Below are positions 26,591 to 34,113 of a stretch of DNA of 64,000 bases, one piece after another. The stretch is from JBBDYD01 sp040901865 (lineage in GTDB: Bacteria; Bacteroidota; Ignavibacteria; UBA10030): assembly GCA_040901865.1 (NCBI GenBank), contig JBBDYD010000194.1, positions 1 through 64,000 on the forward strand, read 5' to 3'. Position 1 is the stretch's first letter; every line of letters starts with the position of its first letter. The position numbers and the translations under genes are program-made. Below the pieces are notes generated by a model, which had not been told where the DNA came from, did not search any database, and worked only from the letters and a program-made list of their open reading frames with translations.

Positions 26591-27172
26591 GTGAAACAAC
26601 GGATCATCCTCGCGTCGCGTTCGCCACGCAGACAGTTGCTCTTAAGACAAATCGGCCTTACATTTACTGCGCGTCCCAGTCGCATTGATGAAACCATTCG
26701 TCGCGGTCAAACGCCAGGTCAGAATGTTAAACGGATCGCGTTGGAAAAGGCACGGGATGTCGCCTCGCGAACGAAACTGGGAATTGTCGTCGGTGCAGAT
26801 ACGATCGTTGTTCTTGGAACAAGGATTCTGGGTAAACCAGGAAGCCGGGCCGAGGCCAGACGGATGTTACGGAGTCTGAGCGGAAAAGCGCACTACGTTT
26901 ACACCGGATTCAGCATCATCGATGCCAGTACCGGAAAAACTCACAGCGAGGTTGTCAGGACCAAGGTGTGGTTCCGGCGACTGACAGGCAAGGAAATCGA
27001 TCAATACGTTGCATCAGGGTCTCCGCTGGACAAAGCTGGAGCGTACGGGATCCAGGACGACTTCGGCGCTGTCTTCGTGGAACGCATCAATGGGTGTTTC
27101 TACAATGTTGTGGGATTTCCCCTCGTGAGGTTCTACAGGGCTTTACGACGGTTTGGAAAGGACTTCCAATAA
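26591..27172 (+). CDS. maf: Maf-family nucleotide pyrophosphatase
   Basis: 193 aa. Maf signature: ILASRSPRRQLLLRQIGL at the N-terminus, VGADTIVVLGTRILGKP, and the C-terminal GSPLDKAGAYGIQDDFG. Members remove pyrophosphate from non-canonical or excess dTTP/UTP and modified nucleotides. Starts at GTG 26591. It ends 13 nt before the mutase B12 subunit, and the two seem to be transcribed together. Confidence 0.92.
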   Translation: MKQRIILASRSPRRQLLLRQIGLTFTARPSRIDETIRRGQTPGQNVKRIALEKARDVASRTKLGIVVGADTIVVLGTRILGKPGSRAEARRMLRSLSGKAHYVYTGFSIIDASTGKTHSEVVRTKVWFRRLTGKEIDQYVASGSPLDKAGAYGIQDDFGAVFVERINGCFYNVVGFPLVRFYRALRRFGKDFQ

Positions 27173-27185
27173 ATCAGGAGTGTTC

Positions 27186-27608
27186 ATGTCACGGAAGATT
27201 CGGGTGTTGATTGCCAAAGCAGGTCTCGACGGCCACGATCGTGGAGCAAAAGTCGTTGCGGCGGCTTTGCGGGACGCGGGCATGGAAGTGATCTACACCG
27301 GACTACGTAAAACACCGGAGATGATCGTTGAGGCCGCTTTGCAGGAGGATGTGGATGTTATAGGCATCAGTCTGCTGAGCGGAGCGCACATGACAATTTT
27401 TCCCAGAATTCTTTCCCTGATCAGGGAAAAAGGACTGGAAGACGTTCTGGTGTTCGGCGGCGGCATTATTCCTGACAAGGACATCACGGAATTGAAGAAA
27501 CAGGGTGCCGGGGAGCTCTTTACACCGGGTGCCTCCACGTTGGAAATTGTTAAATATGTCAAGACGTGGGCGCAGAATCACAGAAAGGGAGTAGGGGCTT
27601 CAGCGTAG
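27186..27608 (+). CDS. Acyl-CoA mutase small subunit, B12-binding
   Basis: 140 aa stand-alone cobalamin-binding domain. LDGHDRGAK holds the DxHxxG motif whose His ligates cobalt from below; SLLSGAHM and GGGIIPDKD complete the nucleotide-tail pocket. It should pair with the large subunit at 17321-18985 to form an isobutyryl-CoA mutase-type enzyme. AGGAG at 27176-27180 with 5-nt spacing sets the start. The separation of the two subunits by about 8 kb is unusual. Followed by a bidirectional terminator. Confidence 0.9.
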   Translation: MSRKIRVLIAKAGLDGHDRGAKVVAAALRDAGMEVIYTGLRKTPEMIVEAALQEDVDVIGISLLSGAHMTIFPRILSLIREKGLEDVLVFGGGIIPDKDITELKKQGAGELFTPGASTLEIVKYVKTWAQNHRKGVGASA

Positions 27609-27615
27609 ATATGTC

Positions 27616-27666
27616 AAAAAAAAATCCCGCCTGAGTTTGTCACCGGGCGGGATTTCTTGCTTTTTT
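27616..27666. terminator. Bidirectional terminator between the mutase subunit and csp
   Basis: AAATCCCGCC (27622-27631) pairs with GGCGGGATTT (27646-27655), a perfect 10-bp stem with a 14-nt loop. An A-run (27616-27624) lies on the left, which is a T-run for the minus strand, and a T-rich tail (27661-27666) lies on the right. It can end both the + strand mutase transcript and the minus-strand csp transcript. Confidence 0.9.
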
Positions 27667-27676
27667 GGGGGCAGAA

Positions 27677-27877
27677 TCAGACTTTTGAGACCTTCACGGC
27701 CTGCAAGCCCTTGGGACCTTGTTCAACTTCGAACTGCACATTGTCGCCTTCATTGAGGGTTTTGTATCCGTCACCCACAATCGACTTGTAGTGCACGAAC
27801 ACGTCTTCACCCGTTGACCGCTTGATGAAGCCGTAGCCCTTCGCATTGTTGAACCATTTGACGGTACCCTGTTCCAT
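27677..27877 (-). CDS. Cold-shock protein (CspA family)
   Basis: 66 aa single cold-shock domain. RNP1 is KGYGFIK and RNP2 is VFVHY; the usual VFVHFSAI is here VFVHYKSI. Binds single-stranded RNA/DNA and melts structure. It is preceded by an untranslated leader of roughly 190 nt from a good promoter at 28074-28102, a layout common for cold-induced csp genes. Confidence 0.95.
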   Translation of the reverse strand: MEQGTVKWFNNAKGYGFIKRSTGEDVFVHYKSIVGDGYKTLNEGDNVQFEVEQGPKGLQAVKVSKV

Positions 27878-28067
27878 AAGGATACTTCCCTTATTGGTTG
27901 GACATGTACACCGGCTCTTTGTCTCTCAGAACCAGGCGTCGAACGACGCCTTCATTGTTCAGCGAGGTACACGGCCCCTTGGGCTGCCTGAAGGATTCTC
28001 TCGCACTCCCTGAGGTTGGTACTGGCAAAACAACTCTTGATGAAACAAAAACGGTGCGTTGAATTGC
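27878..28067 (-). promoter_or_regulatory. csp 5' leader
   Basis: About 190 nt between the predicted transcription start and the csp ATG carry no credible gene. The clearest structure is AGGCGTC/GACGCCT (27934-27951). Long structured leaders of csp mRNAs act as thermosensors in E. coli; this is an analogy, not evidence. The minus-strand frame across it (27891-28304) is open but resembles no known family and runs through the promoter. Confidence 0.5.
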
Positions 28068-28073
28068 AGCCGT

Positions 28074-28102
28074 AGTATACAACTCGACCCATAGAAAAGC
28101 AA
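28074..28102 (-). promoter_or_regulatory. Sigma-70 type promoter of csp
   Basis: Read on the minus strand: -35 TTGCTT (28102-28097), exactly 17 bp, then -10 TATACT (28079-28074). It lies between the polB stop and the csp leader. Confidence 0.75.
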
Positions 28103-28125
28103 GCGACCCCCGCCTCACCCGGGCA

Positions 28126-30492
28126 TCAACCCTCTCCAAGCCAGATTCTGAATTCTGCCCTTTCCTGCTCATCCAATGGGGAGGGAGCATCTGTCTCGGA
28201 AGCGACCTTCCTTTGGACGGTCCGGATCTTGGCGGCATCAAAGCCGAATAGATCCGCGACCGCAAATATCGAACGAAAGTCCTCCGGCATAAAAAACGCC
28301 TCAAACTTTGTTGTTGCCTCGTTCAATCGGGCAAGGTAATACTGGGTGTTCTCATCCGGGAAATTCGGATCCCACTCCTCAGCGAGCTTGCAGTTGTCCG
28401 AGATTTTGACCGCCCCCGAACTGCCTGTGACATAGTAGGAAACCTTGTCGCCGGGCTTGATGATTCGTCCTGCCTGTCGGGCGACTTCATAGGCGGCGGC
28501 CGGATTGCGTTTTCCTTCCCCCACGTCACGTTCATAGACGGCGAATGAATCGTGTATTGTTTCCGTCCGGCAGAAATCCGCGGCCTCCCAATGGTGCGTT
28601 AACAAATCGTTATGGATCGACCCATAGAGAGAATGGAGATCCTCGATATTTCCGTCAATGAGATTTGAAATCGCGAGTCGTACAAATCGTCTCAGAAATC
28701 GTTCAGTACTTCGGGAAATCAGCGAACTTCCCTTGATGGTCAGCGATTCGTCAGATTCAAGAAGTGCATAGTTTTTCTTCTTGTAGCTCAACATTTTCCG
28801 GAATCGGCCCGAGGAAACAAGGTTGATCCCCTGCGGCAGGGAACGGGAAATCCGATCGATGAGCGAATGAATTTCGTCGTCGGTGGAAACGTTGTTGGGC
28901 GGAATGAAAAATACACCGTCGGTATCGACTTCCAGAACGGTCCCATTGTGGAGTTCGATTTGCTGGACGATGCGCCGAAGGAGCTCCTGTCCGGTCTTTG
29001 TGATCTCATCGGCCTTTCGATAATCGTTGAAAAGCCCGCGGGCGTATCCCAGATATCCGTAAAAAGAATTGATAAGAATCTTGAAGGAGGACTGCAACGC
29101 GTCATGCCGGGCACGCACATTGCTTTCCTTGCTCTCTTTCATCCGTCGTTTTGCTTCAAGCCGCATTGTCACGAGATCTTTCAATAGAAGGGGGAAGATC
29201 CCAATCTGGTCCGTCACCGGTGCGATGTGTTTCTCCAGGATAATGGAGGGGTAGAGGGATTCGACGTCGGCAAGCACAACATCCTCGAAAATCCCTGTCA
29301 TGTACAAATCAGCATACCCCCCGCTCGTTTGCGAACCACGCTCAGGACGGGGAAGGGAATGCTTCTGGCGAAGATATTCACGAATGAGAAGAGATTCGAT
29401 TTTGACCGCGGATCCGGTTCTCGCAACGGTTCCATACGATAGCGGAACCATCTGCGTAAGGTAGAAACTGCTCGGTGACAGGTTCTCCGAAAGAAGGCGA
29501 ACATCCCTTACATTCTGGCACAGGAACGCCAGGACTCGTTGCGGATCATCGTGCCAGACAGTGGGGATGTCCTGAAGTGGCAGGACGATCCGGGATTCTT
29601 GAGAAGGAGAAAAATGTGCGGCGAGACTTTGCAGGTCCAGATATTCGAGGGACCTTCGCGAAAAGTCATAGTCCTCTGCGAGGAAGAGAGTGTCGACAGC
29701 ATGTCTTCCCGCGATCTCGAAGAGTGAAGATTCCTGATCGGCCTCTTGCCCACCGCCCCTGGTTTGGAGCAATTTGGGCTCACTAGTATCTCTTCCGAGC
29801 GTAAACGGGATTTCGTTGAGGGCAGTCCGTTGAATGAGATAGGGCAGATCGTGGCCAAAGAGATTATGGCCTTCCAGCACGTCCGGATCGCGTTCCTTGA
29901 TGATTTCCACCAGGCGTTGGAGGAGAGAGGGTTCGTCCAGTTTTCGTCCGTCCAAGATTTCCTCCCATCCGGTTGAATCGGAGAGCCCGATTGCCAGAAC
30001 CCTGTCCTCCGTCTTCCGCGGGTCGCTTCTGTGTCCGCGTGTGGCATGACCGATAAAGCTGATTTGCATCCTCAGAAGATCGCCGAACTCGAGCCCTTTG
30101 AACAAAGTTACACCGGACTGCATGAGGTACTGAGTGACCGGATCGGGCCGGAAATGCAGGACGGGGGCGTCAGCATAGCCTTCGACACGTCCGCCTGCTG
30201 TCCTGCGGTAACGATCGATCACAACGCGGACGCCCTCCCAAGCGTCGGTCCAGCGCGTGAAGACAGCAAGGGTGTTATAAAAATTGGACCCGGCGAGGTC
30301 TTTCAACCAATGCTTCCTGTCGAATCCGCTGAGGAGGGTTTTGTCCGATAGAAAAAAAAACGGGAAGAATTCCACATCTTGATGTGAAATCTTCCCATCC
30401 TGTCTCTTGTACAGACGAATATGCGAATCGTTCAGCTGGTGGGCGGCAACGATGAACTCGGCCGGATCATGTCCGTGCAAAAGTACATTCAT
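28126..30492 (-). CDS. Family B DNA polymerase with degenerate exonuclease motifs
   Basis: 788 aa. Polymerase motifs are intact: motif A DVESLYPSI (409-417), motif B K471 with NSFYG (475-479), motif C DTD (523-525). The proofreading domain is not: where ExoI should show D-x-E (about 143-148) the sequence reads MQISFIGHA; ExoII keeps only GHNLFGHD with D215; and the ExoIII Tyr is replaced (C325-QNVRD). The flanks (FKGLEFGDLLR, VLAIGLSDSTGWEE) still align, so the domain is present but probably inactive. Likely a DNA repair or translesion polymerase; E. coli Pol II is a distant relative. Monocistronic or read with the slipin-nfeD operon, whose end is 9 nt upstream. Confidence 0.88.
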   Translation of the reverse strand: MNVLLHGHDPAEFIVAAHQLNDSHIRLYKRQDGKISHQDVEFFPFFFLSDKTLLSGFDRKHWLKDLAGSNFYNTLAVFTRWTDAWEGVRVVIDRYRRTAGGRVEGYADAPVLHFRPDPVTQYLMQSGVTLFKGLEFGDLLRMQISFIGHATRGHRSDPRKTEDRVLAIGLSDSTGWEEILDGRKLDEPSLLQRLVEIIKERDPDVLEGHNLFGHDLPYLIQRTALNEIPFTLGRDTSEPKLLQTRGGGQEADQESSLFEIAGRHAVDTLFLAEDYDFSRRSLEYLDLQSLAAHFSPSQESRIVLPLQDIPTVWHDDPQRVLAFLCQNVRDVRLLSENLSPSSFYLTQMVPLSYGTVARTGSAVKIESLLIREYLRQKHSLPRPERGSQTSGGYADLYMTGIFEDVVLADVESLYPSIILEKHIAPVTDQIGIFPLLLKDLVTMRLEAKRRMKESKESNVRARHDALQSSFKILINSFYGYLGYARGLFNDYRKADEITKTGQELLRRIVQQIELHNGTVLEVDTDGVFFIPPNNVSTDDEIHSLIDRISRSLPQGINLVSSGRFRKMLSYKKKNYALLESDESLTIKGSSLISRSTERFLRRFVRLAISNLIDGNIEDLHSLYGSIHNDLLTHHWEAADFCRTETIHDSFAVYERDVGEGKRNPAAAYEVARQAGRIIKPGDKVSYYVTGSSGAVKISDNCKLAEEWDPNFPDENTQYYLARLNEATTKFEAFFMPEDFRSIFAVADLFGFDAAKIRTVQRKVASETDAPSPLDEQERAEFRIWLGEG

Positions 30493-30501
30493 GCCTGAGC
30501 G

Positions 30502-31293
30502 TTACTTTTTCCCCTTAGTCGTCGGGTTCATGAACGGCTTGAGGATATCGATCGGAACGGGGAAAATAGTGGTTGAATTGTTCTCCGTTGCAATTTCCGC
30601 AAGGGTCTGCAAATAGCGCAACGTCAAAGCGCTGGGATGTTTGCTCAGAATCTCTGCCGCCTCGGAGAGCTTCTGAGCCGCCTGGAATTCTCCCTCGGCC
30701 GCAATCACTTTTGACCGTCGCTCCCGCTCGGCTTCCGCCTGCTTGGCCATGGCCCTCTGCATTTCCTGAGGCAGATCTATGTGCTTCACCTCAACATTTG
30801 ACACCTTGATTCCCCAAGGCTCCGTTTGGTGATCGATAATACGCTGAAGCTGAAGGTTAATCTTATCGCGTTCGGCCAGGAGATCATCGAGTTCAGACTG
30901 ACCAAGAACACTGCGGAGGGTGGTCTGCGACAACTGGGAAGTTGCGAACAAATAATTCTCCACTTCGACAATGGCCTTTTCGGGGTTCAACACACGGAAA
31001 TAGATGACCGCATTGACTTTCAGAGAGACGTTATCTTTTGTAATGACGTCTTGGGGTGGAACGTCCATGACGATCGTTCTCAGGCTGACGGTGACCATCC
31101 GGTCGATGAAGGGAATGAGGATAATGAGACCGGGTCCGTTTCCCTGTCCGCCAAGGTTTAGGAATGCCCGTGCAATACGGCCGAAACGGAAAATCACTCC
31201 GCGTTCGTATTCGCGGAGAATGCGGACGGAACTGAAGAGTACGAGGAAGAGCGCAATGGCGGCAATTATAAATATGATGGGAATATTTTGCAT
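30502..31293 (-). CDS. Slipin (stomatin/SPFH family) membrane protein
   Basis: 263 aa. One N-terminal hydrophobic helix (about 5-25), then an SPFH/band 7 domain (EYERGVIFRFGRIARAF..., SLKVNAVIYFRV) and a C-terminal coiled coil rich in Ala/Glu/Arg (AKQAEAERERRSKVIAAEGE). Slipins form oligomeric scaffolds in membranes and are usually partnered with an NfeD protease, exactly as here, with 12 nt between. Confidence 0.93.
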   Translation of the reverse strand: MQNIPIIFIIAAIALFLVLFSSVRILREYERGVIFRFGRIARAFLNLGGQGNGPGLIILIPFIDRMVTVSLRTIVMDVPPQDVITKDNVSLKVNAVIYFRVLNPEKAIVEVENYLFATSQLSQTTLRSVLGQSELDDLLAERDKINLQLQRIIDHQTEPWGIKVSNVEVKHIDLPQEMQRAMAKQAEAERERRSKVIAAEGEFQAAQKLSEAAEILSKHPSALTLRYLQTLAEIATENNSTTIFPVPIDILKPFMNPTTKGKK

Positions 31294-31305
31294 AGAGTGT
31301 CTCCT

Positions 31306-32613
31306 TTATCGTGATTCTGGGGGACGTTCAACAACGAGTGTGAGGTTTTCAACGCGAAGTACACGGACGCGAGTTCCGGTCGGAATCCGATCGCCCGACG
31401 TCCGGGCATTCCAGATCTCTCCGTGGATCCGCACCCGGCCGTCAGTGGAGACGGCACTCATGGTCTCACCGATTTCGCCGACCATTCCTTCCGCTCCGCT
31501 TATGGGCTTTTGCCGAAGCGTTCGAACACCGAATCCGATGACAAACGTGAAAAAAACGAGAGTGAGAGCGACAACAGAGATGATCACCGACCACGACAGC
31601 TCGAGGAACTCCAGCGCTGATTCCGACCGGATAAGCATCATGGAGCCGAGGAGGAGCGAAATAACTCCGCCCACGGAGAGCATCCCGTAACTGGTGATCT
31701 TGATCTCGGCGATGAAGAGAATGATGGCAAAAAGTATGAGCGCCAAACCTGCATAATTGATGGGGAGGGTATGCAGCGAATAGAAGGCAAGGATGAGACT
31801 GATAACTCCGACGACGCCTGGGAGGATCGACCCTGGGTTGTAGAGCTCGAAGAGGAGCCCATACACGCCGAGCATGAACAGGATGTAGGCGATGTTTGGG
31901 TCGCTCAGAATGTCCAGAATACGCTCGGTCCATTCCATGGATTTCGTTTCTATCCGTGCGTTTCGGGTTGTGAGGGTTTTGGGGCCGTTCGGGAGATCTA
32001 CCACACGCCCATCTATGGCGGCCAACAGTTCTCCCATGTCCTTGGCGACCAAATCGACCACGCGGATCTTAACGGCTTCGGTTTCCGTTATTGAAAGACT
32101 TTTTCGGACGGCCTCCTCAGCCCATTCGAGATTTCTCCGCCTCTTTTCCGCAATGGTTCGGATAAATGCTGCGGCGTCATTGGTCGCTTTCTCCATCATG
32201 ATGGAATCCTGTTCGCCCTGAAGCGTTACCGGGTGCGCTGCTCCGATATTTGTCCCCGGGGCCATGGCTGCAACATGGCCTGCCATTGTAATAAACACTC
32301 CGGCCGAAGCAGCTTGTGATCCTCCGGGGGCAACGTAGACAATGACAGGGATTTCGGCGGCTAGGAAATCACTCACAATCACCCGAGTGGATTTGAGGAG
32401 TCCTCCGGGTGTATTCAGCCTCAATACAAGGCATTCTGCGCCTGCCTCGGTTGCCTGCGCAATCGTGCGATGGATATAATCGGCTGAAGCGGGATTGATT
32501 GCGCCGTCAAGGGTTGCCTGGTAGACAACCTGGGAAACAGCCGGCGAAGAGCAGAGGGCGAGGGTCCCTGCTAGCAGGATTCCGGCGAAGAGGGATGAAG
32601 TGTGTGTGATCAT
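31306..32613 (-). CDS. NfeD-like ClpP-class membrane serine protease
   Basis: 435 aa. Signal peptide (about 1-27), then a ClpP-like protease domain: LRLNTPGGLLKST, catalytic Ser in GGSQAASAGVF and Lys in MMEKATNDAA. A hydrophobic middle (about 230-345) contains four to five transmembrane helices, and the C-terminal OB-fold NfeD domain follows (GEIGETMSAVSTDGRVRIHGE). Full-length 1510-N-type NfeD. It should cut its partner slipin or other membrane proteins. Confidence 0.92.
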   Translation of the reverse strand: MITHTSSLFAGILLAGTLALCSSPAVSQVVYQATLDGAINPASADYIHRTIAQATEAGAECLVLRLNTPGGLLKSTRVIVSDFLAAEIPVIVYVAPGGSQAASAGVFITMAGHVAAMAPGTNIGAAHPVTLQGEQDSIMMEKATNDAAAFIRTIAEKRRRNLEWAEEAVRKSLSITETEAVKIRVVDLVAKDMGELLAAIDGRVVDLPNGPKTLTTRNARIETKSMEWTERILDILSDPNIAYILFMLGVYGLLFELYNPGSILPGVVGVISLILAFYSLHTLPINYAGLALILFAIILFIAEIKITSYGMLSVGGVISLLLGSMMLIRSESALEFLELSWSVIISVVALTLVFFTFVIGFGVRTLRQKPISGAEGMVGEIGETMSAVSTDGRVRIHGEIWNARTSGDRIPTGTRVRVLRVENLTLVVERPPESR

Positions 32614-32662
32614 AAGGAAAGCGGATTGTCTGAGAGAATCCGCCCCGATGGTGGAGAGAAGA
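32614..32662. other. Gap upstream of nfeD
   Basis: This is the short start of a 168-nt gap between nfeD and tRNA-Ser(GGA); nothing recognisable is seen in it apart from a likely nfeD leader on the minus strand. The rest of the gap contains the T-arm remnant listed next. Confidence 0.4.
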
Positions 32663-32738
32663 GGATTCCCCGTTTCACAAATAAATCGAAGAAGTAGTCC
32701 CTTATCGGATCAACCTCTGGGCGGGAGAACCCACGGTA
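32663..32738 (-). repeat. tRNA-Ser T-arm remnant split by two 29-nt units
   Basis: Reading the + strand, GGATTC (32663-32668) and GAACCCACGGTA (32727-32738) are the two halves of a tRNA-Ser T-arm, as in the intact gene at 32782. They are separated by exactly 58 nt, which divides into 32669-32697 (29 nt, no clear stem) and 32698-32726 (29 nt, TCCC...GGGA ends). Same insertion point (TTC|GAA) and same unit length as in the two larger copies, so it belongs to the same family. Confidence 0.65.
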
Positions 32739-32780
32739 ACTCATAGACTTTAGCCACTGAAAATGCTTAAAACTCTTTCA

Positions 32781-32846
<66 letters not shown>

Positions 32847-32868
<22 letters not shown>

Positions 32869-33113
32869 GGGTTGATGATGCCTTTGGCCCGAAGCCAAAG
32901 GTTGCCAGCTAATGATTTGAAGAATCTTTCTCTTGCCGTTGCTTCTCTCTTGGTGTTGAACGCCTCCCAATAGTGGAGGACGTAGGGACTGTGGCCTTTT
33001 GTGTAGTGTCCTCGCCCAGCATTATGTGCCGCCAGCCTTGCATGAAGGTCAGCGCAATGCCCGTAATAATACGTTCCGTCCCGTAAACTGCGAAGAATAT
33101 AGGTGTAAAACAT
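32847..33113 (-). CDS. GIY-YIG nuclease, overlapping tRNA-Ser
   Basis: 88 aa single-domain GIY-YIG protein of the UvrC-N/URI type. Motifs: FYTYILRS and TYYYGH (the GIY-YIG strand pair), ARLAAHN with the catalytic Arg, and ATARERFFKSLAG with the catalytic Glu. The last codons and stop lie within the 5' 22 nt of the tRNA-Ser gene. ATG 33113 (MFYTYIL) fits the family start; ATG 33125 would add four residues. Small proteins of this type sit next to tRNA genes in other Bacteroidota, as I recall. Here the gene has been partly duplicated together with the tRNA. Confidence 0.78.
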
Positions 33114-33144
33114 CCCCCCAAACATTATTGATGCGCAAGCACTT

Positions 33145-33344
33145 GAGGGTGGGATTCTCCCTTTCAGAGATTATTCAGAGAAGGGATCCCTTCCTCGTGA
33201 ATCCCCTTGAACGGGAGAACCCACGGTACCCTTACGGGCACACACGCTTTCCAGGCGTGGCAGTTCCCCCGAGCGCTGGAATTACCATTGAGGGGTCCCT
33301 TCATTGGTCCATCACAGAAAGGGAAACCACTCCTGCACCTCTCC
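33145..33344 (-). pseudogene. tRNA-Ser(GGA) copy interrupted by two pairs of hairpin-ended units
   Basis: Aligns to the intact tRNA at 32782-32868 but is split at two loops. T-loop: between TTC and GAA, 59 nt are inserted (33158-33216), a 29-nt unit TCCCTT...AAGGGA (33158-33186) plus a 30-nt unit TCCCTT...ACGGGA (33187-33216). D-loop: between CAGTTC and AACCAC (+ strand), 58 nt are inserted (33267-33324), units CCCC...GGGG (33267-33295) and TCCCTT...AAGGGA (33296-33324). The anticodon arm and variable arm are unchanged. The 3' acceptor strand stops after CCCTC and cannot pair with the 5' strand, so a working tRNA is unlikely. No target-site duplications. Confidence 0.85.
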
Positions 33345-33508
33345 GGGTTGATGATGCCTTTGGCCCGAAGCCAAAGGTTGCCAGCTAATGATTTGAAGAA
33401 TCTTTCTCTTGCCGTTGCTTCTCTCTTGGTGTCGAACGCCTCCCAATAGTGGAGGACGTAGGGACTATGGCCTTTTGTATAGCGTCCTCGCCCAGCATTA
33501 TGTGCCGC
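33345..33508 (-). pseudogene. Partial duplicate of the GIY-YIG gene
   Basis: Repeats 32869-33032 with about four substitutions over 164 bp (for example GTGTTGAACG to GTGTCGAACG). It lacks the N-terminal third, including the GIY-YIG strand motif, so it cannot encode an active nuclease. It directly joins the interrupted tRNA copy, exactly as the intact gene joins the intact tRNA, so tRNA and nuclease were duplicated as one block. Confidence 0.85.
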
Positions 33509-33595
33509 TGGCAGTTTCCCTGAGCGCTGGAATTACCATTGTGGGGTCTCTTCATTGGTCCATCACAGAAAGGGAAACCACTCCTGAACCTCTGC
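33509..33595 (-). pseudogene. Third tRNA-Ser fragment with a hairpin-unit pair
   Basis: Only the D-arm and 5' acceptor region survive: TGGCAGTT (33509-33516) and AACCACTCC onward (33576-33595), separated by two 29-nt units (33518-33546, CCCT...GGGG; 33547-33575, TCTCTT...AAGGGA). The units match those in the D-loop of the previous copy with a few changes, and stem position 4 of the first unit is C-G there and a T-G wobble here. The acceptor strand is mutated (CTCTGC), so this is a decaying copy. Confidence 0.75.
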
Positions 33596-33726
33596 GTGTT
33601 TAAAATTACGCGCTTCCTTGTGTACTCGCGCAAGCGGCAAAAGATACCGAAAGAATGGTGCAAAATCAACGAACTGTTGGTATTGACGGGAACTTTTTGC
33701 ATCTTCAACAACAATGCAGTCCGCAG

Positions 33727-34107
33727 ATGAATGAAACAATATTAGTTGCCGAAGATCAACCGCACATTCGGGCATTGATTCAGTACAAACTGCGGAACAG
33801 CGGCTACCATGTTATTGCCGTCGAAGACGGTGCCGCCGCCCTGCAACAGGCGACGGAGTTGTTGCCTGACCTGATTCTCCTCGATGTGATGATGCCTCTG
33901 ATGACGGGTTTTGAAGTACTCGCAGCTTTGAAGGAGAACGAGCAAACAAAAGGAATTCCTGTTTTGCTGGTGACGGCGCAGAGCAGCGAGGAGGAAGTTC
34001 TGAAGGGTCTTGAAATGGGTGCTGATGATTACGTCACCAAACCATTTAGTCCCAATGAACTTGCCGCACGTGTGAAAACCGTCCTCTTGAGAAGAAAAAA
34101 GAAATAG
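33727..34107 (+). CDS. Single-domain response regulator
   Basis: 126 aa, receiver domain only. Acidic pocket E9-D10, phosphoacceptor D53 in LILLDVMMP, switch Thr in LLVTAQSS and Lys in DDYVTKPFSP. No output domain, so it acts by protein contact. ATG 33727 begins the receiver fold; the open frame reaches 33655. It heads a four-gene cluster with YaiO, HEAT and glycosyltransferase genes, spaced by 6 nt, so it probably controls that machinery. Confidence 0.9.
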   Translation: MNETILVAEDQPHIRALIQYKLRNSGYHVIAVEDGAAALQQATELLPDLILLDVMMPLMTGFEVLAALKENEQTKGIPVLLVTAQSSEEEVLKGLEMGADDYVTKPFSPNELAARVKTVLLRRKKK

Positions 34108-34113
34108 AGAATC

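Noticed and set aside
27891..28304. 137-codon minus frame across the csp leader and polB end
   Set aside because: Runs through the csp promoter and into polB in another frame, has no family resemblance.
33158..33324. 29-30 nt units resembling CRISPR repeats
   Set aside because: No regular repeat-spacer alternation; the units are pairs of different sequence with only short end similarity, lie inside tRNA copies, and no cas gene is present.
33385..33714. 109-codon minus frame across the duplicated GIY-YIG fragment
   Set aside because: Wrong frame for the GIY-YIG domain and crosses hairpin units; the true frame has lost its N-terminal motifs.
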